Shown piece after piece: positions 1-7,380 of a stretch of DNA of 64,000 nucleotides. The stretch's first letter is position 1, and each line of letters begins with the position of its first letter. The notes under the pieces were generated by a model that worked only from the letters and a program-made list of their open reading frames with translations, had not been told where the DNA came from and searched no databases. The translations under genes and the position numbers were made by a program. Source of the stretch: Taishania sp965247975 (GTDB taxonomy: Bacteria > Bacteroidota > Bacteroidia > Flavobacteriales_D > Crocinitomicaceae); assembly GCA_965247975.1 (NCBI GenBank), contig OZ252050.1, positions 3,224,001-3,288,000 on the forward strand, in the 5' to 3' direction.

Positions 1-339
1 GAAGGCGGATTATTGCGGACTTTTGGCGTGCACACCGACATTTCAGAAATCAAAATGGAAGGAAAACCTGTCGTTTCCATCATCGGATTGAACGGTGAAC
101 CTTCGTTTATTGACATTGAAATAGATCACATTTTCCCAGTTCCAACTCATTTTTTAACTCCACGCGAACAGCAAATTTTACTCCTTCTCATCAAGGGTCA
201 AGAAACCAAAGACATCGCATTGGAATTAGGAATCCGCTCGCACACCGTGAGCACGCACAGAAAGAATTTATTGACCAAAACAAAAGCACGAAATACGGCT
301 GAAATGATTGTGATGGCGATCCGAAAAGGATGGGTTTGA
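1..339 (+). CDS. LuxR-type HTH transcriptional regulator, 3' part only
   Basis: The reading frame is open to the first base of the window, so only the C-terminal part (about 112 residues) is present and the true start lies upstream. The first ~35 residues (LRTFGVHTDISEIK...) resemble the end of a PAS or sensor fold. Residues from LTPREQQILLLL onward form a classical LuxR/GerE helix-turn-helix, with the recognition segment SHTVSTHRKNLL. In Bacteroidota such proteins are usually PAS-LuxR or response-regulator fusions. It should bind DNA in the cytoplasm; its input and targets cannot be judged. The downstream neighbour is convergent, so it does not belong to the RNA-repair island. Confidence 0.8.
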   Translation, partial: EGGLLRTFGVHTDISEIKMEGKPVVSIIGLNGEPSFIDIEIDHIFPVPTHFLTPREQQILLLLIKGQETKDIALELGIRSHTVSTHRKNLLTKTKARNTAEMIVMAIRKGWV

Positions 340-405
340 GGGGGGAATGAACTGTTTTTTGGTGAATGCAATTTGAATTCAATTTCTTGAAAAACTAAAT
401 TTATT

Positions 406-421
406 GCATATCGCGATATGC
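406..421. repeat. 16-bp perfect palindrome
   Basis: GCATATCG followed directly by CGATATGC gives a perfect palindrome in AT-rich non-coding DNA between the LuxR gene and the island. It has no T-run, so it looks more like a protein-binding site than a terminator. No regulator can be assigned. Confidence 0.5.
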
Positions 422-463
422 GATAATTCTGAGAGGTATGATAAATTATTATAACCCCATTAG

Positions 464-499
464 CCTTGTGGAGGTGCGATTAATCGCACCTCCACAAGG
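464..499. terminator. 36-bp perfect palindrome, probable bidirectional terminator
   Basis: CCTTGTGGAGGTGCGATT is followed immediately by its exact reverse complement, giving two 18-bp arms with no spacer. It lies just past the stop codon of the convergent WYL-PhyH gene (stop at 528) and after the LuxR gene. Its core GAGGTGCGATTA...CACCTC recurs at 10871-10892, at the other end of the island, with 20 of 22 bases identical. The T-runs are weak, so termination is inferred from position and symmetry. Confidence 0.55.
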
Positions 500-527
500 T
501 TAATTGAATTAAAAGCTTCAAATCACC

Positions 528-2246
528 TCACTCCCGCTCCAACCATTCTAAACCATTTGGCAATTCGCTTGAACAAAATTCTAAGTGAATCACTCTTCTT
601 CTCTTTTGGTTCTGAGTTTTGGAGGATGCATGTAAAATCAACGGTCGCATCACATGAACGCCACCCTCTTTAACTTCAACAATGGTTGGATTGAGATCAG
701 TCACGATGGCGGAAATTTCTTCGTCATTAAATTTCTTAGCATGTGAGCCTGGGACTATTTTTAATGCGCCATTCTCTTGGGTCGTATCGTCCAAGTGAAT
801 GCGTAAAGTAAACGTTGATTTTAGAATATCTTCTGGTGGACAAACACCTACAATTCCTTTTTTATTCGTCCAAGCAGCATAACCAGCTGTTTCTATTTTT
901 TGACAAACATTGATTGTAATATCCTGATGCCAAGTGACATACCAATTACTCGAAACAGGCTTATCAAAATAAATTGCTTTGGTTAAAAAAGCCGTTGGAT
1001 CAATCGCATCAATCATTCGCTTCAAGTTTTGATTAAACAGCAAGGATTTTAATGCCGGTAAATCCTTCAATAATGTCCGTTTACCTACGATTACATCTTC
1101 TGTTTCGTTAAAGTAATCGTGCAATAATTTCCCGATATGACGTACTTCTTTTTTGGTATACACATGATTTACAATCGAATAGCCACTTTTCAATAGTTTA
1201 TTTGCCATGGCTGTGGCAGAAGGCGTAGAAACATGACACGTATACAAATCCAAGGCGTTTTGCAATTTATTTTGAATTCTTCTTCGTAAATCTGATGGTT
1301 GAAGTACTTGAATTGAATCCCCAAATCCCAAAATCAGTCGTTCTAACTCAAAGTTAGCATGAACATAAAGTGCTATCTCAATATCACCATTATCAAATGT
1401 ATCAATAAGTTCTTGGCTTTGATGCAAAGGCTTGGTGACCACATACGGAGCGTTTGTTTTGTCGATCCGCAACACAATGCGCTCAACGAATCTTTTATCC
1501 ATCACAGTGACCCCAATCGTGTGCTTGTAGTATTCGTCGCCATCAAAATGCTCGTCCAAATAGGCTGTTTTCAAATCATAATCAATGGATTCAATGCGAT
1601 CTAAAGCCAAGGTGATTAGATTTCCCTTTGGTTTTGATTTGCCCACCAAGAACCACCGATTGTTGTATTCCTTTAAAATAAATGGATGAAATTTGATCTC
1701 AGAACTTTGAGCCGCATTGAAGGATTGATAGAAAATCTTGAGTACAATCTTTTTTAGTATGGCTTGATACAAAACATCCAAATGCTCGAGACCCTTCAAA
1801 AGTTCATTTTTATCCAAATGAATGATTGACGGCTGATGTGTCTTTTCCGTATAGATTTTATCCTCCAAACGCTGAATAATACCACCCAATTCAGAAAACA
1901 ACGAAAAATCCTTAAATTGCTTCAGCATTTCAACAGTTTCAGATAAAACGTGCATATCGCTTTCATTCAACGGAATGTCAGTGATACTAAAATCAGGATC
2001 TTCGTACCGATAGTATTTTTTATCATAAGCAACAATCGGCGCATTATACCCCAATTTATCACTACGCATCATTTGAATGTCCAATTGAATGGTTCGTTTG
2101 CTGATGTTTGTGTCTCGCCCTTCGTATTCATAAAGTGCATCCGAACAAGCTGTTATCAAATCCTCCAAAGTCCACTGGCGATAGGAGTTTTGCAAACATT
2201 TATCAATGGTTCTGTAGCGGATTAATGCATTTTTATTTTGTGCCAT
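528..2246 (-). CDS. WYL-domain transcriptional regulator fused to a PhyH-like 2-oxoglutarate oxygenase
   Basis: 572 residues with two parts. Residues 1 to ~335 look like a complete WYL-family regulator: an N-terminal winged-helix segment (residues 1-75, ...SKRTIQLDIQMMRSD), a WYL ligand-sensing domain (~150-240, ...NNRWFLVGKS...) and a WCX-like tail. Residues ~340-572 look like a phytanoyl-CoA dioxygenase (PhyH) fold, with the iron-binding H-x-D in WHQDITI (~438), a distal His in LILHASS (~536) and an Arg-rich RRRVIHLEF that could hold 2-oxoglutarate. WYL regulators commonly sense nucleic acid or nucleotide ligands and neighbour rtcB in many genomes. It is divergent from rtcB across a 140-bp gap and is the best candidate to bind the 45-bp element found there. 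The role of the oxygenase is unknown; acting as a sensor or RNA/protein hydroxylase is speculation. No stop or frameshift separates the two parts. Confidence 0.8.
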   Translation of the reverse strand: MAQNKNALIRYRTIDKCLQNSYRQWTLEDLITACSDALYEYEGRDTNISKRTIQLDIQMMRSDKLGYNAPIVAYDKKYYRYEDPDFSITDIPLNESDMHVLSETVEMLKQFKDFSLFSELGGIIQRLEDKIYTEKTHQPSIIHLDKNELLKGLEHLDVLYQAILKKIVLKIFYQSFNAAQSSEIKFHPFILKEYNNRWFLVGKSKPKGNLITLALDRIESIDYDLKTAYLDEHFDGDEYYKHTIGVTVMDKRFVERIVLRIDKTNAPYVVTKPLHQSQELIDTFDNGDIEIALYVHANFELERLILGFGDSIQVLQPSDLRRRIQNKLQNALDLYTCHVSTPSATAMANKLLKSGYSIVNHVYTKKEVRHIGKLLHDYFNETEDVIVGKRTLLKDLPALKSLLFNQNLKRMIDAIDPTAFLTKAIYFDKPVSSNWYVTWHQDITINVCQKIETAGYAAWTNKKGIVGVCPPEDILKSTFTLRIHLDDTTQENGALKIVPGSHAKKFNDEEISAIVTDLNPTIVEVKEGGVHVMRPLILHASSKTQNQKRRRVIHLEFCSSELPNGLEWLERE

Positions 2247-2271
2247 GAAAACAAATTTACATCTTTTTTTT

Positions 2272-2316
2272 ACCTACGCAAAAAGATTGCGCAGTTGGTC
2301 AAAACCTTTGTCATGT
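2272..2316 (+). promoter_or_regulatory. Promoter/operator element, copy 1, upstream of rtcB
   Basis: This 45-bp sequence is identical at 39 positions to 7962-8006, in front of the second tRNA-like series. It contains the inverted repeat CGCAA-N5-TTGCG, followed at fixed distance by AAAACCTTTG. The latter resembles the Bacteroidota -7 box (TAnnTTTG), but no good -33 TTTG lies 19-21 bp upstream. That layout fits an activator-dependent promoter in which the inverted repeat is the regulator site. The divergent WYL gene starts 26 bp to the left, so autoregulation is possible. Confidence 0.65.
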
Positions 2317-2386
2317 TCAAATGAAATGAACGAAACACCAACCTCCGTCGGCAATAGGGTCGGCGGAGAATTTAAAAACAAAAAAA

Positions 2387-3844
2387 ATGAAATTTACAGG
2401 ACATACATTGATTGAATTAGGATACCGACCAGGTAAATGGTTTAGCGATGCCTTGACACATATCAATACCAATGCATTGACCGAGCAAGAAATTCTTGAC
2501 TATTTGGCGCAATACAAATCACCAGATCCAATTGCGTTGAAAGAGGAACCAACGGCTTTTGCGATCAACATTAAAGCCGAAAATGAAGAAGAAATTGAGA
2601 ACGTAAATCAAGTGATCGACTCCATGAAGGAATTAATGCGAACGCCAACACTTGTTGCTGGGGCCATTATGCCTGATGCTTGTCCAACGGGACCAACTGG
2701 TTACATTCCTGTAGGTGGTGTAGCTGTTGCAAAAAACGCAATTCACCCAGGAATGCATAGTGCAGATATTTGCTGTTCAGTGATGTTAACAGATTACGGT
2801 AAAGCCGATCCAAAATCCATTCTTGAGGCAGCACATGCAAGCACACACTTTGGACCAGGCGGAAGAGAACGAGGAAAACAATTTCAATTGCCAGAAGCCT
2901 TGAAAGCTCAATTTGAATCCAACCCATTTTTGAATTCGAAAAGAATGCTTTCGTTGGCACAAGAACACCTTGGAACACAAGGAGATGGAAATCACTTTTT
3001 GTATGTTGGAATTTTAAAATCGACGGGAAACACGGTTGTGGTAACACATCATGGTTCAAGAGCTCCGGGTGCTTTGTTATTTCAAAAAGGAATGCATATT
3101 GCCGAGGAATTCAGAAGAGATCTTTCGCCAGAAACGTTGAAAGAAAATGCGTGGATTCCATTCGAAACTGCGGAAGGAAAAAATTATTGGGATGCTTTGC
3201 AAGTGATAAGAGCTTGGACAAAACTCAATCATACAACCATTCATGATTTGATTGCTGAAAAAGCCAATGAAAAAGTGCACAACCGTTTTTGGAATGAACA
3301 TAATTTTGTTTTCAAAGCAGGAGATTTATTCTACCACGCCAAAGGAGCAACACCATTGGATGATAAGTTTATGAACGACATCACAGGTCCGCGATTGATT
3401 CCATTGAACATGTCTGAACCAATTTTAATTGTGAGCGGAGAAACGACGGAAAATAATCTCGGTTTTGCTCCGCACGGTGCAGGAAGAAATATCAGCAGAA
3501 CGAAACATAAAAAAAACAAAGCAGATCGATCGGATTTAGAAATTTTTGAAGAAGAAACAAAAGGCTTAGATGTTCGATTCTACTCAAACGAAATTGATAT
3601 TTCAGAACTTCCGAGTGCCTACAAAAACGCCGAATCAGTGAGAAATCAAATGAAAGAATTTGGTTTGGGCGAAGTGATCGACGAAGTACTTCCTTTTGGT
3701 TGTATCATGGCGGGCGACTGTCAAAAAAATGCACCTTGGAAACTAAGACGAAGAGAAAAATTAGCTTCGGCGGCGAGAAAATTGGAGTTGGAAAAAAACA
3801 ATCAAAACCAAAGTGATGAAACGATTAAAGAAAATGCTGTATAA
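2387..3844 (+). CDS. rtcB: RtcB-family RNA ligase
   Basis: 485 residues. RtcB joins RNA 2',3'-cyclic-phosphate (or 3'-phosphate) ends to 5'-OH ends using GTP and manganese, via a guanylated histidine. Conserved signatures occur in order: metal-site ADICC (~126-130, a variant of DIGCG), GDGNHF (~200), THHGSR (~221), and PHGAGR (~363) holding the guanylated His. EIDISELPSAYKN matches the C-terminal RtcB block. Length fits a full protein. A 5'-UTR hairpin (CTCCG...CGGAG, about 2344-2368) and an A-rich leader precede the ATG. It is the first gene of a run that continues with overlapping ORFs and two RlaP-type nucleotidyltransferases, as expected for a dedicated RNA-repair operon. Confidence 0.95.
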   Translation: MKFTGHTLIELGYRPGKWFSDALTHINTNALTEQEILDYLAQYKSPDPIALKEEPTAFAINIKAENEEEIENVNQVIDSMKELMRTPTLVAGAIMPDACPTGPTGYIPVGGVAVAKNAIHPGMHSADICCSVMLTDYGKADPKSILEAAHASTHFGPGGRERGKQFQLPEALKAQFESNPFLNSKRMLSLAQEHLGTQGDGNHFLYVGILKSTGNTVVVTHHGSRAPGALLFQKGMHIAEEFRRDLSPETLKENAWIPFETAEGKNYWDALQVIRAWTKLNHTTIHDLIAEKANEKVHNRFWNEHNFVFKAGDLFYHAKGATPLDDKFMNDITGPRLIPLNMSEPILIVSGETTENNLGFAPHGAGRNISRTKHKKNKADRSDLEIFEEETKGLDVRFYSNEIDISELPSAYKNAESVRNQMKEFGLGEVIDEVLPFGCIMAGDCQKNAPWKLRRREKLASAARKLELEKNNQNQSDETIKENAV

Positions 3845-4400
3845 AGTTTTGTCTCGAACAATTTCATTGGAAGCGTTCGAGGCATGGCTTTACGCGGATA
3901 AGTATGTGAACGAGCAATTGTTGAGCAATAATTTGATTTTGGAATTGCTGAGCCTAAACTTGCGTTCCAAATTTGCGATGATGGAATTAGAGACTTTTTG
4001 CTTTAAACACTTTAAAAGAGAAGATTTTTTAGTCTATTTGGTTAAATTTAACTGCGAAGATTTTTTGGGCGACAAAAATGACGAAGGTGTTGATAGGTTT
4101 TTTGAAAACTTAGACCGATTTTTCAACTGGGAGGATGATTTTAAACTTATTAATCAGTTCACAAATATCAACGATAAATGGTATTTAGCCAAAGATGGGT
4201 GGATATCGAAATCCGATGTTCGAAATGAACTAATAAGATTTTCCAGCGCGGTGATAGAAAATTTTTTAGGTTCAAATGAAGATGAAAGAATTAAAATGTT
4301 GGAAAATGGGATAATCTTAAAAGTAAAAATGTCTCACAACAAACAAACAGAAAATACAAATCAAAAACCACCAAAAATGTGGTTTCAATTTTGGAAATAA
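3834..4400 (+). CDS. Unrecognised ORF between rtcB and rlaP
   Basis: 188 residues from the ATG at 3834, which overlaps the end of rtcB by 11 bp; in-frame ATGs at 3813 and 3816 are alternatives. I do not recognise the family. The N-terminal part is helical and rich in acidic, aromatic and leucine residues (SLEAFEAWLYADKYV...), with FWNWEDD-like aromatic-acidic stretches in the middle and a basic Asn/Lys-rich tail. No signal peptide or membrane segment is visible. Its stop (TAA) shares one base with the ATG of the next gene, so it is translationally coupled inside the RNA-repair operon. It could be an accessory or adaptor protein; no function is claimed. Confidence 0.75.
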   Translation: MLYKVLSRTISLEAFEAWLYADKYVNEQLLSNNLILELLSLNLRSKFAMMELETFCFKHFKREDFLVYLVKFNCEDFLGDKNDEGVDRFFENLDRFFNWEDDFKLINQFTNINDKWYLAKDGWISKSDVRNELIRFSSAVIENFLGSNEDERIKMLENGIILKVKMSHNKQTENTNQKPPKMWFQFWK

Positions 4401-5146
4401 TGAAAACGGAAATACTAAAAAAATTACATGAAATAGAAAAGCAACACAACGTCGAAATACTTTTCGCTGTAGAATCTGGAAGCAGGGCCTGGGGTTTTGC
4501 TTCGCCAGATTCTGACTATGACATACGCTTTGTTTATAAACGTAATAAGGAGGCATATTTAAGCCTTTTTGAGTCAAAAGACAGCATCGAGTTCATGACA
4601 GAGCTAGATTTAGATGGATCTGGTTGGGACATTAAAAAAGCAACATTGCTGTTGGCAAAATCGAACGCTTCCTTTCTGGGATGGCTGTTTTCGCCGATCG
4701 TTTACATCAATCAAGGTGAAACATTGGATCGAATGAAAAAATTAGCCATCGAAAATTTCAATCCAGTTGCTGCGTTTTATCATTACCACAGCATGAACAA
4801 AGGTTTTTATGAGCAGCTTGAGTCGGAAGATTTAAAACTCAAAGCATTTTTCTATGCAACGCGAACTGCCTTTTGTGCCAATTGGATATTGAAATTCAAC
4901 ACCAGTCCTCCAGTGCTATTCAGTGAACTTTTCAAGTTAATCGATGAAGAAGGAATAACCTTACTGAATGAGCTGGTGGACAAAAAAGCGAGTACCGCCG
5001 AATTGGGTAAATCTGAAATAGACCATCGTTTGATTGAACTTGTTAAGCACATCGTAAGGGACAACAATTCGTTGAAGGACACAATCCCAACTCGAAAAGC
5101 CGATTACAAAGCTTTCGATCAGTTTTTCATAAATGAAATAGTATGA
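4400..5146 (+). CDS. RlaP-type polymerase-beta nucleotidyltransferase, copy 1
   Basis: 248 residues from the ATG at 4400, chosen because TAATG couples it to the previous stop. The N-terminus has the pol-beta nucleotidyltransferase signature: GSRAWGF (~27-33) followed by SPDSDYDIRF, with the metal-binding Asp pair in DYD. The whole length resembles the RNA-repair pathway pol-beta family (Pfam PF10127, RlaP), which is genomically linked to RNA ligases and is thought to add nucleotides to, or modify, broken RNA ends. Its stop overlaps the start of the second copy as ATGA. Two diverged copies in tandem suggest different end or base specificities. Confidence 0.85.
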   Translation: MKTEILKKLHEIEKQHNVEILFAVESGSRAWGFASPDSDYDIRFVYKRNKEAYLSLFESKDSIEFMTELDLDGSGWDIKKATLLLAKSNASFLGWLFSPIVYINQGETLDRMKKLAIENFNPVAAFYHYHSMNKGFYEQLESEDLKLKAFFYATRTAFCANWILKFNTSPPVLFSELFKLIDEEGITLLNELVDKKASTAELGKSEIDHRLIELVKHIVRDNNSLKDTIPTRKADYKAFDQFFINEIV

Positions 5147-6209
5147 CACTCGAAGAACTAAAAAAATCTGGATGCATCATTTTTGAATGTATTAGTGGTA
5201 GTAAAGCTTATGGATTAGACACTCCGAATTCTGATACAGACATTCGGGGTGTTTTTATTTTACCTGAAGATCAGTTTTATTCCATGGATTATACAGGGCA
5301 AGTGAACAATGAAACGAATGATATCGTTTACTACGAACTCAGAAAATTCATTGAACTTTGTGCGAACAACAATCCAAATATTTTGGAAATTTTAAATGTT
5401 CCTCAAAAATGTATCTTGAACAAACATCCTTTGTTTGATCGAATTGATCTTTCGCTTTTTTTAAGCAAAAAATGTGAAGCTACTTTTGCAAATTACGCAT
5501 ACGCGCAAATCAAAAAAGCCCGAGGACTTGAAAAGAAAATCGTAAATCCAGTTGAAAAAGTGCGCAAATCTGTCCTAGATTTCTGTTTCATTTATGAAAA
5601 TGGTAAAACCATCGGACTAAAAAATTATCTAAAAAGTAAAAACAAACTTCAAGAACATTGTGGACTTAGCAAAGTTCCACACATGAAAGACTGTTTTAAT
5701 CTTTATTACAACGAAGCATTAAAATTTAATGGAGTGATCAGGAAAGATTCTTCAAATGATATTGTTTTAAGCACCATTCCTAAAGACGAAAAACTTGAGG
5801 CAATGTTGTTTTTTAACAAAGATGGGTATTCAACCTATTGTAAAAAGTATCGAGAATATTGGGATTGGGTAGCGAATCGAAATGATGAACGCTATTCGAC
5901 AACAATTGCTCATGGAAAAAATTACGACGCTAAGAATATGATGCACACCTTTCGACTTTTAAAATGGCCAAAGAAATTGCTCTTGAAGGAAAAGTCAATG
6001 TGGAACGCAAGGACCGAGAATTCTTACTAGATATCAAAAATGGCAAGTTTGAATACGAGGAACTCGTGGAACAAGCCGAGAATTTAAAAAACGAATTGGT
6101 TTTATTGTATAAAAATTCACCGTTGCCCGATCTTCCTAATCAAGAAAAAATCACTGAACTTTTAATTGAACTAAGAAAAGCATATTACAACCCATCAAAG
6201 CAACGATAA
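5143..6209 (+). CDS. RlaP-type nucleotidyltransferase, copy 2, split by a -1 frameshift
   Basis: Starts at the ATGA overlap with copy 1. The N-terminus has GSKAYGL (~19-25) and SDTDIRG, the pol-beta metal-binding motif. The zero frame continues to 6030, but family-like sequence ends at MMHTFRLL; after that the zero-frame tail (KWPKKLLLKE...) looks meaningless. The expected C-terminus (MAKEIALEGKVNV...KFEYEELVEQ...) lies in the -1 frame from 5964 to 6209. The frames meet at 5958-5964, the heptamer T-TTA-AAA read in phase, a canonical -1 slippery site. Slippage gives a 355-residue product, near the family length. Alternatives are a one-base deletion (ancestral AAC-ATG), a sequencing error, or re-initiation at the ATG at 5964. 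No strong downstream pseudoknot is obvious. Confidence 0.8.
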
Positions 6210-6246
6210 GCTTCAACCATACGTCAACAGGATACAAAATAGAAAA

Positions 6247-6392
6247 ATGATTAACACATTGAACAATATACATAAACAATCCTTGCGGTTCTTTCAGAAT
6301 CTCCGTCCGAGTTATTACCCGAACTTAAGGATGCTTTGTGTCAATTTTTCGATCAATGTGAGTTAGAAATACGAACAATTTTTAGAGAATAA
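6247..6392 (+). other. Possible decayed or very small ORFs after rlaP
   Basis: Two overlapping readings exist. ATG 6247 to 6366 encodes 39 residues. In another frame, 6276-6392 reads ...LPELKDALCQFFDQCELEI... to a stop at 6390, with natural-looking composition but no start codon and a stop just upstream. The stretch ends immediately before a good terminator, so the second reading may be the remnant of a former 3'-terminal gene of the operon. I cannot choose between them. Confidence 0.3.
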
Positions 6393-6395
6393 AGC

Positions 6396-6426
6396 AAGCG
6401 TCCAGTAAAATGGGCGCTTTTTTTTT
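6396..6426 (+). terminator. Intrinsic terminator of the rtcB-rlaP operon
   Basis: AAGCGTCCA (6396-6404) pairs with TGGGCGCTT (6411-6419) over 9 bp with one G-T, a 6-nt loop and a run of T. It separates the protein-coding operon from the promoter of the tRNA-like array. Confidence 0.85.
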
Positions 6427-6608
6427 GATTTTTTTTTCAATAAATGAGCTATTAAAAATTTTGACATAAAAAAAGGGAATTAAACATGAATCAATTGAGA
6501 GACAGTCAATTGGGAAAAATGTGAATTACTTGCAGGAAGCGAGGTAGAATTCTACACCCTAAAAATGACTTAAGTAATTGATTATTAACAAATTAATTTC
6601 ATTTTTTA

Positions 6609-6640
6609 TTTGGTCAATTGAAAACTTATACTCATCTTTG
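6609..6640 (+). promoter_or_regulatory. Predicted Bacteroidota-type promoter of the tRNA-like array
   Basis: TTTG at 6609-6612 and CATCTTTG at 6633-6640 are separated by 20 bp, matching the TTTG-N19-21-TAnnTTTG consensus except for the first T of the -7 box. Transcription would start near 6647, about 17 nt before the ATG of the small ORF at 6664. It lacks the 45-bp element seen at 2272 and 7962, so this array is probably regulated differently from the second series. Confidence 0.5.
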
Positions 6641-6663
6641 CACCGTCAAAACGAAACGACATA

Positions 6664-6795
6664 ATGAATAACGAAATGAAACATATAGTAATACAAACAC
6701 GACTCCGGTTCGCAGAATTACCCAGTTATCAAGATCAACGATTTAGTCGTCAGTTTTCGCTTGAAAAAGCGTGGGAGGATGTTTATATAGAATAG
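6664..6795 (+). CDS. Small ORF at the head of the tRNA-like array (possible leader peptide)
   Basis: ATG 6664 to TAG 6793-6795 encodes 43 residues, beginning MNNEMKHIVIQTRLRF and ending WEDVYIE. It is charged and soluble-looking, with five Arg. It starts ~17 nt after a predicted transcription start and ends 28 nt before a strong intrinsic terminator that lies ahead of the first tRNA-like gene. That promoter - short ORF - terminator - gene layout is what a translational attenuator looks like. It could also be an independent small protein, or chance. No strong Shine-Dalgarno is seen, which is normal in this phylum. Confidence 0.45.
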   Translation: MNNEMKHIVIQTRLRFAELPSYQDQRFSRQFSLEKAWEDVYIE

Positions 6796-6823
6796 TCACA
6801 TATCAATTATGCGATCTAGTCTA

Positions 6824-6851
6824 AGCATCTCCCTCCCGAGATGCTTTTTTT
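6824..6851 (+). terminator. Intrinsic terminator or attenuator before the tRNA-like array
   Basis: AGCATCTC (6824-6831) and GAGATGCT (6838-6845) form a perfect 8-bp stem with loop CCTCCC, followed by a run of seven T. The first tRNA-like gene starts 14 bp later, and no other promoter is evident between, so array transcription would have to read through this site. Confidence 0.75.
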
Positions 6852-6864
6852 GTGAGCAAAATTT

Positions 6865-6951
6865 GGAAGGGCAAGCCAATAGGTGGTGGCCACGGTCTTG
6901 AAAACCGTTCGGAGCTAATGACTCGTGTGGGTTCGACTCCCACCCCTTCCG
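6865..6951 (+). tRNA. tRNA-Ser(UGA)-like RNA, atypical
   Basis: Acceptor GGAAGGG/CCCTTCC, anticodon stem ACGGT/ACCGT with loop CTTGAAA (anticodon TGA, Ser), a variable region of 18 nt able to form a short arm, T-arm GTGGG-TTCGACT-CCCAC, discriminator G. Position 8, normally an invariant U, is C, and the D-stem is only 3 bp (GCC/GGC). CCA is not encoded. It folds as a tRNA, but with a lost core contact; a decoy or sensor role is inferred from the array. Confidence 0.75.
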
Positions 6952-6956
6952 CAACA

Positions 6957-7043
6957 GGAGAATATGTAAATGCTGGTTTGTTACGCTCACCTGCTAAGTG
7001 AGTTCACTACAAGGTGACGAAGGTTCGATTCCTTTGTTCTCCG
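6957..7043 (+). tRNA. tRNA-Ser(GCU)-like RNA, atypical
   Basis: Acceptor GGAGAAT/GTTCTCC with one G-T, D-arm GTAA/TTAC, anticodon stem CTCAC/GTGAG with loop CTGCTAA (anticodon GCT, Ser), long variable arm TCAC/GTGA, T-arm GAAGG-TTCGATT-CCTTT, discriminator G. Position 8 is A rather than U. It lies 5 bp after the preceding tRNA-like gene, so both are cut from one transcript. Confidence 0.75.
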
Positions 7044-7055
7044 CAAATGATTTAT

Positions 7056-7131
7056 CGGGTAGTAGAGGAGTTAGGTCTATCTCGCCTCACCTGGGATGAG
7101 GAGCACGCAGGTTCGAATCCTGCCTACCCGA
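7056..7131 (+). tRNA. tRNA-Pro(UGG)-like RNA with C33
   Basis: Acceptor CGGGTAG/CTACCCG, D-stem GAG/CTC, anticodon stem CCTCA/TGAGG with loop CCTGGGA, variable AGCAC, T-arm GCAGG-TTCGAAT-CCTGC, discriminator A. The anticodon reads TGG (Pro), but position 33, almost universally U in translating tRNAs, is C. Copies of its 3' end recur in the three repeats that follow. Confidence 0.75.
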
Positions 7132-7374
7132 CGAAGTGACCACGTCAAGTTTACTTGAAAGTGGTCCAAACTGAGTGGTACAGGAAAGACGAAGTCAATC
7201 CTGCCTAACCGACGAAGTGACCACGTCAAATTTACTTGAAAGTGGTCCAAGCTGAGTGGTGCAGGAAAGACGAAGTCAATCCTGCCTACCCGACGAAGTG
7301 ACCACGTCAAGTTTACTTGAAAGTGGTCCAAACTGAGTGGTGCAGGAAAGACGAAATCAATCCTGCCTGCCAGA
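7132..7374 (+). repeat. Three 81-bp tandem repeats carrying tRNA 3'-end mimics
   Basis: Three units begin at 7132, 7213 and 7294. Each can form a hairpin GACCAC-...-GTGGTC with an inner TCAAG/CTTGA stem. Each then has a second hairpin GCAGG-aaa-GAC-gaa-GTC-aat-CCTGC, which is the T-stem of the preceding Pro-like RNA with its TTCGAAT loop replaced by a stem. Units end with versions of the same acceptor 3' strand: CTAACCG, CTACCCG and CTGCCAG. The units differ at few positions, so they are recent or constrained duplications. They have no real spacers and are not a CRISPR array. Confidence 0.85.
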
Positions 7375-7380
7375 CTAATC

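Noticed and set aside
2272..2316. Sigma-54 promoter, as for rtcBA in Proteobacteria
   Set aside because: No TGGCAC-N5-TTGC pattern; Bacteroidota promoters and a WYL regulator fit better.
7077..7331. Minus-strand ORF with a repeated DHFQVNLTWSLRR peptide
   Set aside because: It is a shadow of the 81-bp RNA repeats and of tRNA-like sequence; the peptide repeat follows from 81 being divisible by 3.
7132..7374. CRISPR array
   Set aside because: The 81-bp units are contiguous without unique spacers, encode hairpins related to a tRNA 3' end, and no cas genes are present.
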